NCBI RefSeq assembly: GCF_007558865.1
Contig: NZ_VLPK01000006.1
Span: 62,001 to 126,000, forward strand
DNA length: 64,000 bases
Origin: Mucilaginibacter corticis
Lineage (GTDB): Bacteria; Bacteroidota; Bacteroidia; Sphingobacteriales; Sphingobacteriaceae
Direction: 5' to 3'
Numbering within the stretch: position 1 is the first letter of the stretch; every line of letters starts with the position of its first letter. Below the pieces are notes generated by a model. That model was not told where the DNA came from and did not search any database. It was given only the letters and a program-made list of their open reading frames with translations. The position numbers and the translations under genes are program-made. Shown piece after piece: positions 1 to 8,326 of the stretch.

Positions 1-53
1 GGAACTTCGGTCAAAGCCACCTGTCCTTTACCGGTCATCGTTATTGCTTTCAT
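1..53 (-). CDS. Quinone oxidoreductase / zinc-type alcohol dehydrogenase family, N-terminus only
   Basis: Only the first 17 codons are inside the window, reading MKAITMTGKGQVALTEV on the minus strand. This matches the usual opening of medium-chain dehydrogenase/reductases such as NADPH:quinone oxidoreductases. It is divergent from an HxlR regulator 80 bp away, a common pairing in which the regulator senses electrophiles or quinones and controls the reductase. The substrate cannot be told from this fragment. Confidence 0.55.
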   Translation of the reverse strand, partial: MKAITMTGKGQVALTEV

Positions 54-66
54 TTTTTCTTTCGTT

Positions 67-105
67 TTGATTACGGAACAAAAGTATATTTGTACTTACG
101 AAGTA
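67..105 (+). promoter_or_regulatory. Candidate promoter and HxlR operator
   Basis: A TTG at 67-69 and TATATTTG at 85-92 resemble the Bacteroidota -33 and -7 elements (TAnnTTTG), although the 15-nt spacer is shorter than the usual 17-23. Directly after it, 93-105 is a dyad with arms TACTT and AAGTA around ACG. TACT...AGTA dyads are the known operator type of HxlR/YodB-family regulators. The site lies between the divergent oxidoreductase and hxlR-type genes, so it could control both. The dyad is seen; its function is inferred. Confidence 0.45.
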
Positions 106-132
106 TCAAGTACCTACCAAATAGTATGTATC

Positions 133-504
133 ATGGCTGTAAAAGAAAGCTCTACCAATCAATATAATAAACGGCTCGTCACCACCCAGTGCCCCATCAC
201 TTTCATTGCCTATAAAATGGGCAACCGCTGGAAACCGCTGGTGATCCGCCAGTTGTTCTCCGGTACCAAACGCTATGGCGAATTAAGGAAGGCCATCACG
301 GCTGTCTCAGAGAAGATGCTGATCCAAACGTTAAGGGAACTGGAAGCTGACGGCATCATCAACCGGAAAGCCATGCCGGTCATTCCGCCGCATGTGGAAT
401 ATAGCCTGACCGAAAGCGGAAAGGACCTGGAGCCGGTGATCTCCGAAATGGTGAAATGGTCGTTGAAACATAACCGTTCACACGAATCGACTACAAACTG
501 CTAA
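133..504 (+). CDS. HxlR-family transcriptional regulator
   Basis: This 123-residue winged-helix protein has the HxlR pattern: a conserved Cys near the N-terminus (C20 in QCPI), then GNRWKPLVIRQL, F/SGTKRYGELRKAI, SEKMLIQTLRELE and a wing ending in YSLTESG. The open frame extends to 67, but the ATG at 133 gives the normal family length and leaves the palindrome at 93-105 upstream of the gene. HxlR proteins usually repress a neighbouring oxidoreductase until the Cys is oxidised or alkylated, which fits the divergent partner at 1-53. The effector is unknown. Confidence 0.85.
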   Translation: MAVKESSTNQYNKRLVTTQCPITFIAYKMGNRWKPLVIRQLFSGTKRYGELRKAITAVSEKMLIQTLRELEADGIINRKAMPVIPPHVEYSLTESGKDLEPVISEMVKWSLKHNRSHESTTNC

Positions 505-531
505 ATCTTTGTTTATTAGAAAAAAAGACCT

Positions 532-1026
532 ATAAAAGTATTTGGTAACGGAGCCGCAGGCTTCATCGGAACTGCCATCGTGCAGGAATTATTAAGTGCA
601 GGCCAGGAGGCGCCGGGGCTGGCGCGCTCGGAAGCATCGGCCTAAAAGATAATTCATGCAGGCGCAGAAGTGCTGCGCGGCGATCTGGAAGACCAGGAAA
701 GTTTGCGGACCGGCGCCGCACAGGCAGAAGGCGTGATCCATGCCGGTTTTATTCATGATTTTACCCGTTTCGCGGAAGTCTGCGAAGTAGACAAGATAGC
801 CATTCAAACCATTGGCGCTGTATTGGCAGGTTCGGGCCGCCCCTTTATCGTCACTTCAGGCACGGCATTGGCCAGCCCGGGACAAATGGCGACGGAGAAT
901 ATCAAACCGCCGGTCAACCCGGGATGGCCGCGGGCTTCGGAGCAAACAGGTGATACTGTTGGTGCAGCATCGGTGCGATTGTCGCCTTCCGCACGCGGTA
1001 AGGGGGATCATCATGGCAGGGTTTAA
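532..1026 (+). pseudogene. NAD-dependent epimerase/dehydratase (extended SDR) remnant
   Basis: The translation from 532 follows extended SDR enzymes: a Rossmann start ending GFIG, then VLRGDLED, AEGVIHAGF, FIVTSGTALASPG and a GKGDHH stretch. It is broken in several ways. The start codon position is ATA. The GxxGxxG segment seems to carry a compensated one-base insertion and deletion (KVFGNGAAGF where KVFVTGAAGF is expected). An in-frame TAA lies at 643-645. The frame ends at about residue 165, where about 290 are normal. It is a dead gene with no sign of a functional product. Confidence 0.75.
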
Positions 1027-1108
1027 GGAATAAGTGTGGCAAGGGATCCCTGCTAAACTTATCGTGTTACTGGTTTATTTTTTCACGGTCCCTGTTTATA
1101 TTTGCCCT

Positions 1109-1348
1109 ATGACCTCAAAATTATTCGTAGTGGGTTTTCCGCGGGAGATGACGGAGACCACTTTGCTGGATGTGTTCAGTATGCACGGGAGCGTAGTAGC
1201 TTTGAATATTGTGAAAGACAAAGCGGCAGGGTTTAGTTTGGGCTATGGTTTCGTGGAGATGAGCGTACGCCCTTTTGATAAGAGGCCGGCTTTGAAATAC
1301 CATGCCAAGGAAACGGCCGAGACGGCAAATGAGTTAATTTACAAATAA
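1109..1348 (+). CDS. RNA-recognition-motif (RRM) protein
   Basis: A 79-residue protein with one RRM: RNP2-like KLFVVGFP near residues 4-11 and an RNP1-like segment LGYGFVEM near 46-53. Small single-RRM proteins of this type occur in many Bacteroidota and are thought to bind single-stranded RNA. The ATG at 1109 puts RNP2 at the normal distance from the N-terminus; the longer frame from 1034 adds an unrelated hydrophobic stretch. A TATATTTG (-7-like) sits at 1097-1104. RNP1 is less canonical than in typical members because the central KGFGFV is replaced. Confidence 0.7.
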   Translation: MTSKLFVVGFPREMTETTLLDVFSMHGSVVALNIVKDKAAGFSLGYGFVEMSVRPFDKRPALKYHAKETAETANELIYK

Positions 1349-1354
1349 CCAGCA

Positions 1355-2173
1355 ATGCCGAAATTCCACTTTATATCGCTCCTGCCGCATCCGCTACTAC
1401 AGCCATTCCTGGCAAAACTGTGGGTATTCGAGAGTGAAGGGCGGATGCCCGAGAGGGAAGTAAAACTGATCGTACCCAACGGCAATTTTAAAATGGCATT
1501 TGCTTACCGCAACGGTATCGGCACAAACATCGCTGGACAAAGCTTCGTCATGCCTGAATACCAACTCACCCTTTCCGGCCTGATCGATGAACCCGTGCGC
1601 CTGGACGCGCAGACGGATGCGCAGACGGGCACCATTGGCGTGGAATTCAAGCCGCTGGGTGCTTACCGTTTTTTCCGGCTGGGTTATGCGGATCTCAAGA
1701 ATCAGATCCTGCCACTGGAAGACCTGGCGGGCCAGGCAGTCACCGGGCTGCGCTGGCGCATGGCCGAAGCCGGTACGTTAGCGGCTAAAGTGCAGCTCTT
1801 GCAGGAATTTTTGTTAAGCAGGTTAGCAGCGACAAGCAGCGACCCAATTTTCGACTATTGCACCCAACGAATCACGGCTACCCAAGGCGTCGTGAGCATC
1901 TCCCAACTGGAAAAAGAAACCGGATATAGCGCTCGTTGGCTGAATGTCAAGTTCGCGGAACGCTTAGGCACGAATCCCAAGAACCTGGCGGCGATCACTC
2001 GCTTTGGACCCTGCTACGAAGCGTTTATCAGCGGGAATCTCAAGGATGAAATGTACCGGCATTACCACGACCAGTCTCATTTCCTGCGGGCTTTCAAACG
2101 TTTTACTGGGGCGACGCCCACCGAATTGCAACGCAGCCTGAACGAACTCGGCAGCCAGGCTTTCCGCGCCTGA
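1355..2173 (+). CDS. AraC-family transcriptional regulator
   Basis: 272 residues. The N-terminal two thirds form a DUF6597-type sensory domain (FISLLPHPLLQPFLAKLWVF, then VEFKPLGAYRFF). The C-terminal part carries an AraC double helix-turn-helix: VSISQLEKETGYSARWL for the first helix pair and YHDQSHFLRAFKRFTGATPTEL for the second, the family's most conserved segment. It begins 6 bp after the RRM gene and is followed 49 bp later by two SRPBCC genes on the same strand, which it may control. The ligand is unknown. Confidence 0.85.
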   Translation: MPKFHFISLLPHPLLQPFLAKLWVFESEGRMPEREVKLIVPNGNFKMAFAYRNGIGTNIAGQSFVMPEYQLTLSGLIDEPVRLDAQTDAQTGTIGVEFKPLGAYRFFRLGYADLKNQILPLEDLAGQAVTGLRWRMAEAGTLAAKVQLLQEFLLSRLAATSSDPIFDYCTQRITATQGVVSISQLEKETGYSARWLNVKFAERLGTNPKNLAAITRFGPCYEAFISGNLKDEMYRHYHDQSHFLRAFKRFTGATPTELQRSLNELGSQAFRA

Positions 2174-2222
2174 CTTCCGATTTGTACAATACCCACGTCT
2201 GGCAACCGTCCATCTTTGCAGG

Positions 2223-2663
2223 ATGGAAGAAAACTTTAGCACCAGTATAACCGTACCGCTCCACGCTGCAGCAGCGCTGGAAAAGATCTGCCAGGTACCC
2301 GCCTGGTGGGGAGTCACCATTGAAGGCCCTACCGAAAAACTCGACGATCAATTTGTGATCAGGATGGGCCAGGAAGCCTATTTTAATTGCGCCATTACCG
2401 AACTGATACCCGGCAAAAGAGTGGTTTGGTCGGTGGGTGATTGTTTTATGCCGTGGTACGAAGATAAAACCGAATGGAGCGGCACCCTCATGATTTTCGA
2501 CTTGGACGAAAGTGGCAGTGAAACGGAGATCAGCTTTACGCACGAGGGAATAACGCCGGAATCCGAGTGCTACAAAGATTGCCAGCCGGGCTGGACCCAC
2601 TGGATCAGGAACAGTTTATTTTCTTATCTAACAACCGGGAAAGGAGATTTTAAGCAGCGATGA
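2223..2663 (+). CDS. SRPBCC (AHSA1-like) domain protein
   Basis: 146 residues with the START/Bet v1-like helix-grip pattern of the AHSA1 group: VPLHAAAALEKICQVPAWWG at the front, ELIPGKRVVWSV in the middle, TEWSGTLMIF and ISFTHEGITPESECYKDCQPGW, then a C-terminal helix ending in SYLTTGKG. Such proteins bind small hydrophobic ligands in a cavity. Its stop overlaps the next start (ATGA), so it is translationally coupled to the SRPBCC-VOC fusion downstream. The ligand is not predictable. Confidence 0.8.
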   Translation: MEENFSTSITVPLHAAAALEKICQVPAWWGVTIEGPTEKLDDQFVIRMGQEAYFNCAITELIPGKRVVWSVGDCFMPWYEDKTEWSGTLMIFDLDESGSETEISFTHEGITPESECYKDCQPGWTHWIRNSLFSYLTTGKGDFKQR

Positions 2664-3892
2664 ACACAGTCTATACCACCACGGTCGCGGTGCCCCGGAT
2701 ACCGGAAGCTGTTTTTGATGTGCTGATCCATCAGGTCGAAGACTATTGGCCTGAAGCGATGGAAGGGTCATCGATCCGCCTGGATGATGAATTTATCTTC
2801 CGGTCAGGCGAAGATCATTATTCCAAAAACAAAGTAACCCAGTTTGTTCCGGCTAAAAAGCTGGCCTGGCTGGTGACGGACAGCATCCGAAAAACCGACT
2901 ACTTTAGCTGGACGGGGACGCAAATGATCTTCGAGTTGGAACCCCAGGGACGCGGCACCCGGCTGACTTTTACCTATGACGGCGAAGTGATGGAACATGA
3001 ACAAGATCGGTTGGCAGGGCTTTGTGACCTTGTTGTCAAGGGGAACCTGAACAAGTTATTACATAGTGACAGCGTCAGCGTGACTATTACAATAAGCGCG
3101 GCACCAGAACACGTATTCGAGGCCTTGCTAAACGTCAAAAAATGGTGGGGTTTTGAGGACCTGGAAGGCAAGAGTAGCGCTTTATATGATGTCTTTACGA
3201 TCAGGCACCCGGGTACTCACTATTCGAAACAACAGGTCACCGAGCTGGTTCCCGGTAAATACCTGGTCTTTGAAGTGATCGAAAGTAATTTAAGCTGGCT
3301 GAAAGATCCCGCCGAATGGACCGGCACGCGGCTGGTCTTTGAGCTATCGCCCGGTCAGCTCCGTTTTACCCATGAGGGCCTGACACCTGCCAAAGAATGT
3401 TACGCGCAGGTCAGTGAAGGCTGGCGCAGCATTATCAGTGATAATTTTCTTAAAACAGTAAATGATATGAAAAAAGTGAGCATTAGCAACCACGCTTCTG
3501 TGGTGGTCCAGCGCAGTGAACGCGGTAACATCCGTAAATTCTACCTCGAAACCCTGGGCGGTGAACTCCGCAGCGATGACCCGGAGCGCGATTTGATCCG
3601 GCTGGGCGACGACTTTTTTATTGCATTCCTGTACGACGACGTACCGGACGAAAGCGAGATCGGCCGCAAAGCGCGGTTCCTGTGGCTGGAATTGAAAACC
3701 GGCGATGTGCCAACCATGACCACAAAAATTTTGACTGCCGGCGTACGGAAGCTGGATATACCCGACCCGCATTTATACTTCCAGGCCCCTGGTGGCCAGG
3801 TTTGGCGCCTGGTCGGCGCCGATGAAGATATGTCCTTCTATGAAGGGCGCGGCGACGGCCCGGATGTCAGCCGGGTAAAAGCGGCGCTTTAA
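2660..3892 (+). CDS. Fusion of two SRPBCC domains and one VOC (glyoxalase-like) domain
   Basis: 410 residues in three parts. Residues 1-135 and about 136-275 are each an SRPBCC/AHSA1 domain; both show the W-TGT-x-FEL strand and an FTHEGLTP- or FTYDGEV-type strand, and the second carries KKWWGFEDLEGKSSALYDVF. Residues from about 275 form a vicinal-oxygen-chelate domain (VVVQRSERGNIRKFYLETLGG at the front, LYFQAPGGQVWRLVG near the end). The last part begins with an internal Met (MKKVSISNH), suggesting a former separate gene fused by loss of a stop. Together with the upstream gene the locus encodes three SRPBCC units. Confidence 0.75.
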   Translation: MNTVYTTTVAVPRIPEAVFDVLIHQVEDYWPEAMEGSSIRLDDEFIFRSGEDHYSKNKVTQFVPAKKLAWLVTDSIRKTDYFSWTGTQMIFELEPQGRGTRLTFTYDGEVMEHEQDRLAGLCDLVVKGNLNKLLHSDSVSVTITISAAPEHVFEALLNVKKWWGFEDLEGKSSALYDVFTIRHPGTHYSKQQVTELVPGKYLVFEVIESNLSWLKDPAEWTGTRLVFELSPGQLRFTHEGLTPAKECYAQVSEGWRSIISDNFLKTVNDMKKVSISNHASVVVQRSERGNIRKFYLETLGGELRSDDPERDLIRLGDDFFIAFLYDDVPDESEIGRKARFLWLELKTGDVPTMTTKILTAGVRKLDIPDPHLYFQAPGGQVWRLVGADEDMSFYEGRGDGPDVSRVKAAL

Positions 3893-3969
3893 CGCCGCTG
3901 AAATTATTTATAAAATTTCCTGAAAACTTATTAACCAAGGTCACTGCCTGGCTTTAACGCAAACCTCCG

Positions 3970-4098
3970 GTGGGTCTCGGCTTATACATCTCGGCGGAGA
4001 TCATCCGGCGTCATAGCGGGCAGACCGGCGTGGACAGCATGATCGGCAAGGGCTCGTCTTTTTGGTTCACCTTGCCGGATCGTCAGACCGGCCAGTAA
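3970..4098 (+). pseudogene. C-terminal remnant of a histidine kinase
   Basis: Forty-two codons encode the last part of a HATPase domain, GLGLYISAEIIRRHSGQTG followed by GKGSSFWFTLPD, and end at TAA 4096-4098. The same block ends the two intact PAS kinases in this window (15375-17321 and 17764-19206). Upstream codons are closed by stops, so only the G2-box tail remains. It lies 3 bp from the end of ligD and is probably debris from a recombination or deletion. Confidence 0.7.
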
Positions 4099-4101
4099 TT
4101 G

Positions 4102-6816
4102 CTACTTAAACACACTTTGTGCATTTTTTAAGGTATTGGCCAAATCTATGCCCTCTCCCAGCACTCCATGAAAAAGGTCGCCGGTCTCTTTGAGGCGGTC
4201 AAGCGCGTTATGGATGTTGAAATGCTGTATGGTCAGGCCGGGTTTTACTTCATCCCAACTCAATGGCATGGATACCGTCGCTCCGGGTTTGGGGCGCAGG
4301 GAATAAGGCCCGGCAATAGTGGCGCCCGGACGGTTCTGCAAATAGTCCAGGTACATTTTGCCTTTGCGGGCGGCAATGCTGCGCTCCAGGCTGGTATAGT
4401 CCGGTATCTGTTCGTGGACATGTTTAACGATGATATTGGCAAAGAGCTGGCTTTGCTGATAAGTGTATTTACCGGCCAGCGGGACATAGATGTGCATGCC
4501 GGTCGAGCCCGAAGTTTTCGGGAAACTGGGCACATCGATCGAGTCCAGAATATCTTTGGCGATGCGAGCCGCTTCCACCACCTGGTCATAGGTATGTTTA
4601 TCCGGGTCCAGATCGATTACGCAATAATCGGGATTGTCCGGTGTTTCGGCCCGGCTGAACCAGGGGTTGATCTCGATGCAACCCAGGGAGTTCATCCATA
4701 ATAAACTAGCTTCGTCTGTGCCGACCAGGTATTTGGTCACTTTACCTTCATCGGTCACATGGTCGAAGGTTTTAGCCCAATCGGGTGCTTTATCGGTGAC
4801 GTTTTTCTGGTAAAAGCTTTGGCCGTGGATACCACCGGGAAAGCGGTTGAGCGACATGGGCCGGTCTTTCAAATACGGCATCATGTATTCACCGACCTTA
4901 TAGTAATAATTGAGCATATCGCCCTTGGTCACTTTATCCTCGGGCCAATAGAGTTTGGTGACATGGTTGAATTTGAGTTCGTGACCACAGATCTTTTTGG
5001 TTTGGGTATCTTCGGTCGGATTGAGCAGCGTTTTGCGCCCGGTGCTTTTTACCGGTTCCAGTTTCAGATCTGCTTTCTTCGTTTTGGATGTTTCCTTTTT
5101 GGCTGGTTCGGCAGCATCAGATTCGGCTACCGTTTCTTCCGTATCCACCGGTGTTTCCAAAACCACGTCTTTGGCTTTTTTATCGGTACGCATGCCCTTA
5201 AAGGAAGCTTGCCTGAATACGCCATCGCTAGTTACCTCGGCAAATCCGACTTCGCAAACCAGTTCGGGTTTGAGCCAGGTTGGCTGGGCGCCCATGCGTT
5301 TGGGGCGGAAGCGCGTCGGTTTATCGACATCTACCTCATAGTCAAATGGGCTGTCTTTGGTGATGAGCGGCTCGAATTGGGCCATCATTTCCTTTTGCAG
5401 CTTATCGGAAAAACCCGTGCCTACCTTACCCACAAATTGCAGGTCGCCTTTGGCGTCATAGACCCCGAGTACCAAAGCGCTGAAGGACTTGCCGGTGCCT
5501 TCATTTTTAGTGAAGCCCGCGATCACCACTTCCTGCCGCCTTTGTACTTTAACTTTCAGCCACTCTTTAGAACGCAGGTCGGAGGTATAAACGCTGTCGG
5601 CTTTTTTGGCGATGATGCCTTCCAGGCCCATGCGTTCGGCGGCCGCAAAGAAGTCAATGCCATTCGCATCAAATACTTTGCTCTGGCGGATATGATCGTT
5701 GTCAGTTGGTAAAATGGATTGTAAGATTGCCTGGCGATCGCTTAGGGGCAGGCCCATCAGGTTTTTGCCTTCGTACCATAAAATGTCGAAGATATAGAAT
5801 ACGAGGTTGCCGTCGGCTTCGCTGCGCCAGTTCTGCATAGCACCGAAATCGGAGATGCCTTTGTCATTCAATACCAGCAGCTCGCCGTCGAGCACTGCGT
5901 TCATGCCCCATTTTTTGAGCGCATCGTTGATGGGGTAATATTTCTCAAAGGGCAGGTTGTTGCGGGAGATGAGCGAAACCTCATCCTTTTGGATATTGGC
6001 AATGGCGCGGTAACCGTCCCATTTAACTTCAAAGACCCAGCCCGGCTCGTCAAAAGGCTCGTCAACAAGCGTGGCTTTCATGGGTTTGATATTGGCCGGT
6101 ACTTTGGATTTAGGAGCTGCCTTTAAAATTTTTGCAACATCTGCTTTAGTGGTTTCCGGTTCTGCTGTTTCTACTTCTTCAGCCAGTTCCTGGTCAGGTA
6201 CCACATCTTCTTCATGCCCATGCTGCCAGACCTTTTCACTGGTCTTTTCCATGGTTTCGATGGTTTTACCAGAGAGTACAGACTTATCTTTTTTTGTGAT
6301 ATCCTCGCTGGTCGCAAATTCGTCTTTGTGCTTGATCATCAGCCAGCCGTTCTCACCCATGCCGTGGGTTTTGACCATGGCGAATTCACCGTTGAGTTTT
6401 TCACCGTGCAGTTTGATCTTCAGCTGACCTGAGGCCAGTTGCTTGAGTAAATGTTTTTCCTGGGCTTTCTTGCCTTTGATCGGTTCGATCGGTTCATAGG
6501 TACCTTCGTCCCAAACGATCACCGTGCCGCCACCGTATTCGCCTTTGGGAATGATACCTTCGAAGTTGAGGTAGTCGAATGGATGATCTTCGACCATCAT
6601 GGCAAGGTGCTTTACTTTCGGGTCCAGGCTGGGGCCTTTCGGCACGGCCCAGCTTTTGAGTACGCCGTCCATTTCCAGCCGGAAGTCATAATGCAGACGC
6701 GAGGCATCATGCTTCTGCACCACGAAAATCAAATGGTCTTTATCCTTGCTGGCCCCGGCTTTGGGTTCCGCGGTCTTTTCAAAATCCCTTTTCTTGACGT
6801 ATTCCTTTAAGCCCAT
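4102..6816 (-). CDS. ligD: Multifunctional NHEJ DNA ligase D
   Basis: 904 residues in the order phosphoesterase-ligase-polymerase. The N-terminal PE domain (about 20-170) has HYDFRLEMDGVLKSWAVPKG and EYGGGTVIVWDEGTYEP. The ATP-dependent ligase (about 245-560) has the nucleotidyl-accepting Lys near residue 265 in VKWDGYRA. The polymerase/primase domain (about 640-890) has MSLNRFPGG, DLDPD and an SGSTGMHIYVPL block. LigD seals and fills double-strand breaks in Ku-dependent end joining. No ku gene is visible here. The start at MGLKEYVKKRDF (6816) is preferred over the longer frame because it matches the usual LigD opening. Confidence 0.95.
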   Translation of the reverse strand: MGLKEYVKKRDFEKTAEPKAGASKDKDHLIFVVQKHDASRLHYDFRLEMDGVLKSWAVPKGPSLDPKVKHLAMMVEDHPFDYLNFEGIIPKGEYGGGTVIVWDEGTYEPIEPIKGKKAQEKHLLKQLASGQLKIKLHGEKLNGEFAMVKTHGMGENGWLMIKHKDEFATSEDITKKDKSVLSGKTIETMEKTSEKVWQHGHEEDVVPDQELAEEVETAEPETTKADVAKILKAAPKSKVPANIKPMKATLVDEPFDEPGWVFEVKWDGYRAIANIQKDEVSLISRNNLPFEKYYPINDALKKWGMNAVLDGELLVLNDKGISDFGAMQNWRSEADGNLVFYIFDILWYEGKNLMGLPLSDRQAILQSILPTDNDHIRQSKVFDANGIDFFAAAERMGLEGIIAKKADSVYTSDLRSKEWLKVKVQRRQEVVIAGFTKNEGTGKSFSALVLGVYDAKGDLQFVGKVGTGFSDKLQKEMMAQFEPLITKDSPFDYEVDVDKPTRFRPKRMGAQPTWLKPELVCEVGFAEVTSDGVFRQASFKGMRTDKKAKDVVLETPVDTEETVAESDAAEPAKKETSKTKKADLKLEPVKSTGRKTLLNPTEDTQTKKICGHELKFNHVTKLYWPEDKVTKGDMLNYYYKVGEYMMPYLKDRPMSLNRFPGGIHGQSFYQKNVTDKAPDWAKTFDHVTDEGKVTKYLVGTDEASLLWMNSLGCIEINPWFSRAETPDNPDYCVIDLDPDKHTYDQVVEAARIAKDILDSIDVPSFPKTSGSTGMHIYVPLAGKYTYQQSQLFANIIVKHVHEQIPDYTSLERSIAARKGKMYLDYLQNRPGATIAGPYSLRPKPGATVSMPLSWDEVKPGLTIQHFNIHNALDRLKETGDLFHGVLGEGIDLANTLKNAQSVFK

Positions 6817-6841
6817 CCCGTTTTTTTTTACTTTGATCTCC

Positions 6842-6866
6842 TGACAACAAAGCCCCTTTCGGGGCT
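6842..6866 (-). terminator. Rho-independent terminator downstream of the DUF3606 gene
   Basis: On the minus strand AGCCCC-GAAA-GGGGCT (6851-6866) forms a six-pair stem with a GAAA tetraloop and is followed by TTGTTGTCAG. It lies between the end of the DUF3606 gene and the ligD start, so it separates two same-strand genes. Confidence 0.65.
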
Positions 6867-6890
6867 CATGCAATTAATCACAATTACTTA

Positions 6891-7055
6891 CTATTTGATC
6901 TTTTTTTCGACCGCTGATCGTTGATTGCTGCCCGCAGCCTTTTTGGCGTCTTCCACCTTCTTAGGCGTTGTTCCCGTTTTCTTTGCTTCGTATTTCAATT
7001 CATGTGGTTGCTCGGATACCGAATGCCTTTCCACTTTTGTCCCTCTTGTTGCCAT
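6891..7055 (-). CDS. DUF3606 small protein
   Basis: 54 residues, highly charged, with the DUF3606 pattern HELKYEAKKTGTTPKKVEDA followed by a lysine-rich tail. The longer open frame is ignored because MATRGTKVERHS is the natural start. DUF3606 proteins are small, of unknown function, and often found near stress and repair genes in Bacteroidota and Proteobacteria. Here the gene lies upstream of ligD behind a terminator. Confidence 0.75.
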   Translation of the reverse strand: MATRGTKVERHSVSEQPHELKYEAKKTGTTPKKVEDAKKAAGSNQRSAVEKKIK

Positions 7056-7193
7056 AGTTTTGATTGATTTTAGATGTACCTGATTAACAAGCTTATTCCG
7101 GTATAGTTTTAACTTGTAACTAAAGAATTGTCTTAATTCAATATTTGCACAACTAAAAGTCCCGGCGCTTGTTGCACTAACAAAATAGCTCCT

Positions 7194-7445
7194 ATGAAAA
7201 ACCCATTCCATAAAGAAAATAATACCGGCCTCATCGTCGGCGCCATCGTTGCCGGAGCCTTAGCGGCCGGTGCAGGTATCTGGTTCTATCTGCGCGGCAA
7301 ACGTGCTGCCGAGGCAGAAGCTTACCGCCACGAGCACGCCCAGGATTACCTCAAAAACAAACAAAAGAAAAAGAAAAAGCATAAAACGGGCCTGGATGAG
7401 CTGGAGGATATCGTACAGCACCAACAGGCGCCGCACGAAGCATAA
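7194..7445 (+). CDS. Single-pass membrane protein, unknown function
   Basis: 83 residues: a short polar N-terminus, one glycine/alanine-rich membrane helix (about 12-32, GLIVGAIVAGALAAGAGIWF), then a cytoplasmic tail with a lysine run (KNKQKKKKKHK) and an acidic end. The shape resembles YtxH-like proteins, but I cannot assign the family firmly. It directly abuts the DUF5655 gene (TAA followed by ATG), so the two are likely co-translated. Confidence 0.6.
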   Translation: MKNPFHKENNTGLIVGAIVAGALAAGAGIWFYLRGKRAAEAEAYRHEHAQDYLKNKQKKKKKHKTGLDELEDIVQHQQAPHEA

Positions 7446-7847
7446 ATGAGCTGGACCTGCCCGAAATGTGACCGTGAACTTCCCTGGGCTGACTACCGGC
7501 ATTATTGCCGGCGGGTCAGCCTGGATAGCTTATTTGAAGGACGTTCACCGGAGCTGGTATTGGTATTTGATAAGATATTGGCAGAAGTGGCCGACTGGCC
7601 AAAAGTGCTTATCGGTGTGACCCCGAACTGCATCGTCTTTACCCGGCGCGTCGGTTTCCTCATCATCCGGCCCATGAAAAAATGGCTGGACATTAAATTC
7701 TATTCGGCAGTAGCACACCCGGAGAAACCTGTTATCAAAAGCGTGGCTGTAGGCCGGAAATTTGCTAACCATATCCGGCTGACCACAACGGAAGACCTGC
7801 GGCCCGGCCTGTTCAAATATATTCGCGAGTCATATGAACTGAAGTGA
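7446..7847 (+). CDS. DUF5655 protein with N-terminal zinc ribbon
   Basis: 133 residues. The N-terminus has C5-x2-C8 and H19/C21 (CPKC...HYC), a zinc-knuckle-like group. The remainder matches DUF5655: LFEGRSPELVLVFDKILAEV, the VTPNCIVFTRRVGFLIIRP strand pair and the KKWLDIKFY strand. Its function is unknown; relatives are small cytosolic proteins sometimes fused to DUF4287. It is probably in an operon with the upstream membrane protein. Confidence 0.75.
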   Translation: MSWTCPKCDRELPWADYRHYCRRVSLDSLFEGRSPELVLVFDKILAEVADWPKVLIGVTPNCIVFTRRVGFLIIRPMKKWLDIKFYSAVAHPEKPVIKSVAVGRKFANHIRLTTTEDLRPGLFKYIRESYELK

Positions 7848-7868
7848 TTACAGTTAATGTTTTCTTTG

Positions 7869-8221
7869 CTAAAGCCATAATTCTTTGGTTTCCCGTGCCT
7901 TGTCGTCGTACCATTGGCTAACTTTATCTTCTGGAAGTTCCATAGGCGTATCACTACCCGATTCCAGTTGCATCATAACAATTAGGCAATAGTCGACGAT
8001 ACCAATGTATTCCCCGGTAACATCTTCATCGACCCTGGCTAATTTTATCTCTTCCAACGTGCGGATACGCTGCGCTTTGATAAACACCTGATCGGTGATG
8101 GATTCCGGTAGCAGGATGCGCCAGGAAGTGCCGTAATCATGGGTTTTCTTTAAGAAAAGCCTTTACAAATGGCTATTATAGCATCGTATTTAGCAGAGGT
8201 ATTGTTAAAATCCTGATATAT
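7869..8221 (-). pseudogene. DUF1599 (nucleotide-modification-associated) gene, frameshifted and truncated
   Basis: The segment from the GTG at 8087 down reads VFIKAQRIRTLEE...YIGIVDYCLIVMMQLE, the core of DUF1599. In-frame sequence above it continues the family (LKKTHDYGTSWRILLPESIT), but near 8155 the frame must shift by one base to reach SAKYDAIIAICKGF. There is no ATG at the upstream end; an ATA stands where it would be. The product also stops at KELWL, where the second KNHDYG-type repeat should begin. It is a disabled gene of a family often called dATP pyrophosphohydrolase-like. Confidence 0.7.
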
Positions 8222-8326
8222 AAAAAATACAGGATAAAACTAAGTTATATTTGAAGTCCAGACAATCGATGTTGAAAAGAAAGCTGCGCGGTGCGGCTTG
8301 TGGATAATTCTCATGTGTGTACTTTG

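Noticed and set aside
4759..5712. Long plus-strand frame opposite ligD
   Set aside because: Antisense shadow of ligD; the protein has no domain pattern and the ligD frame is clearly real.
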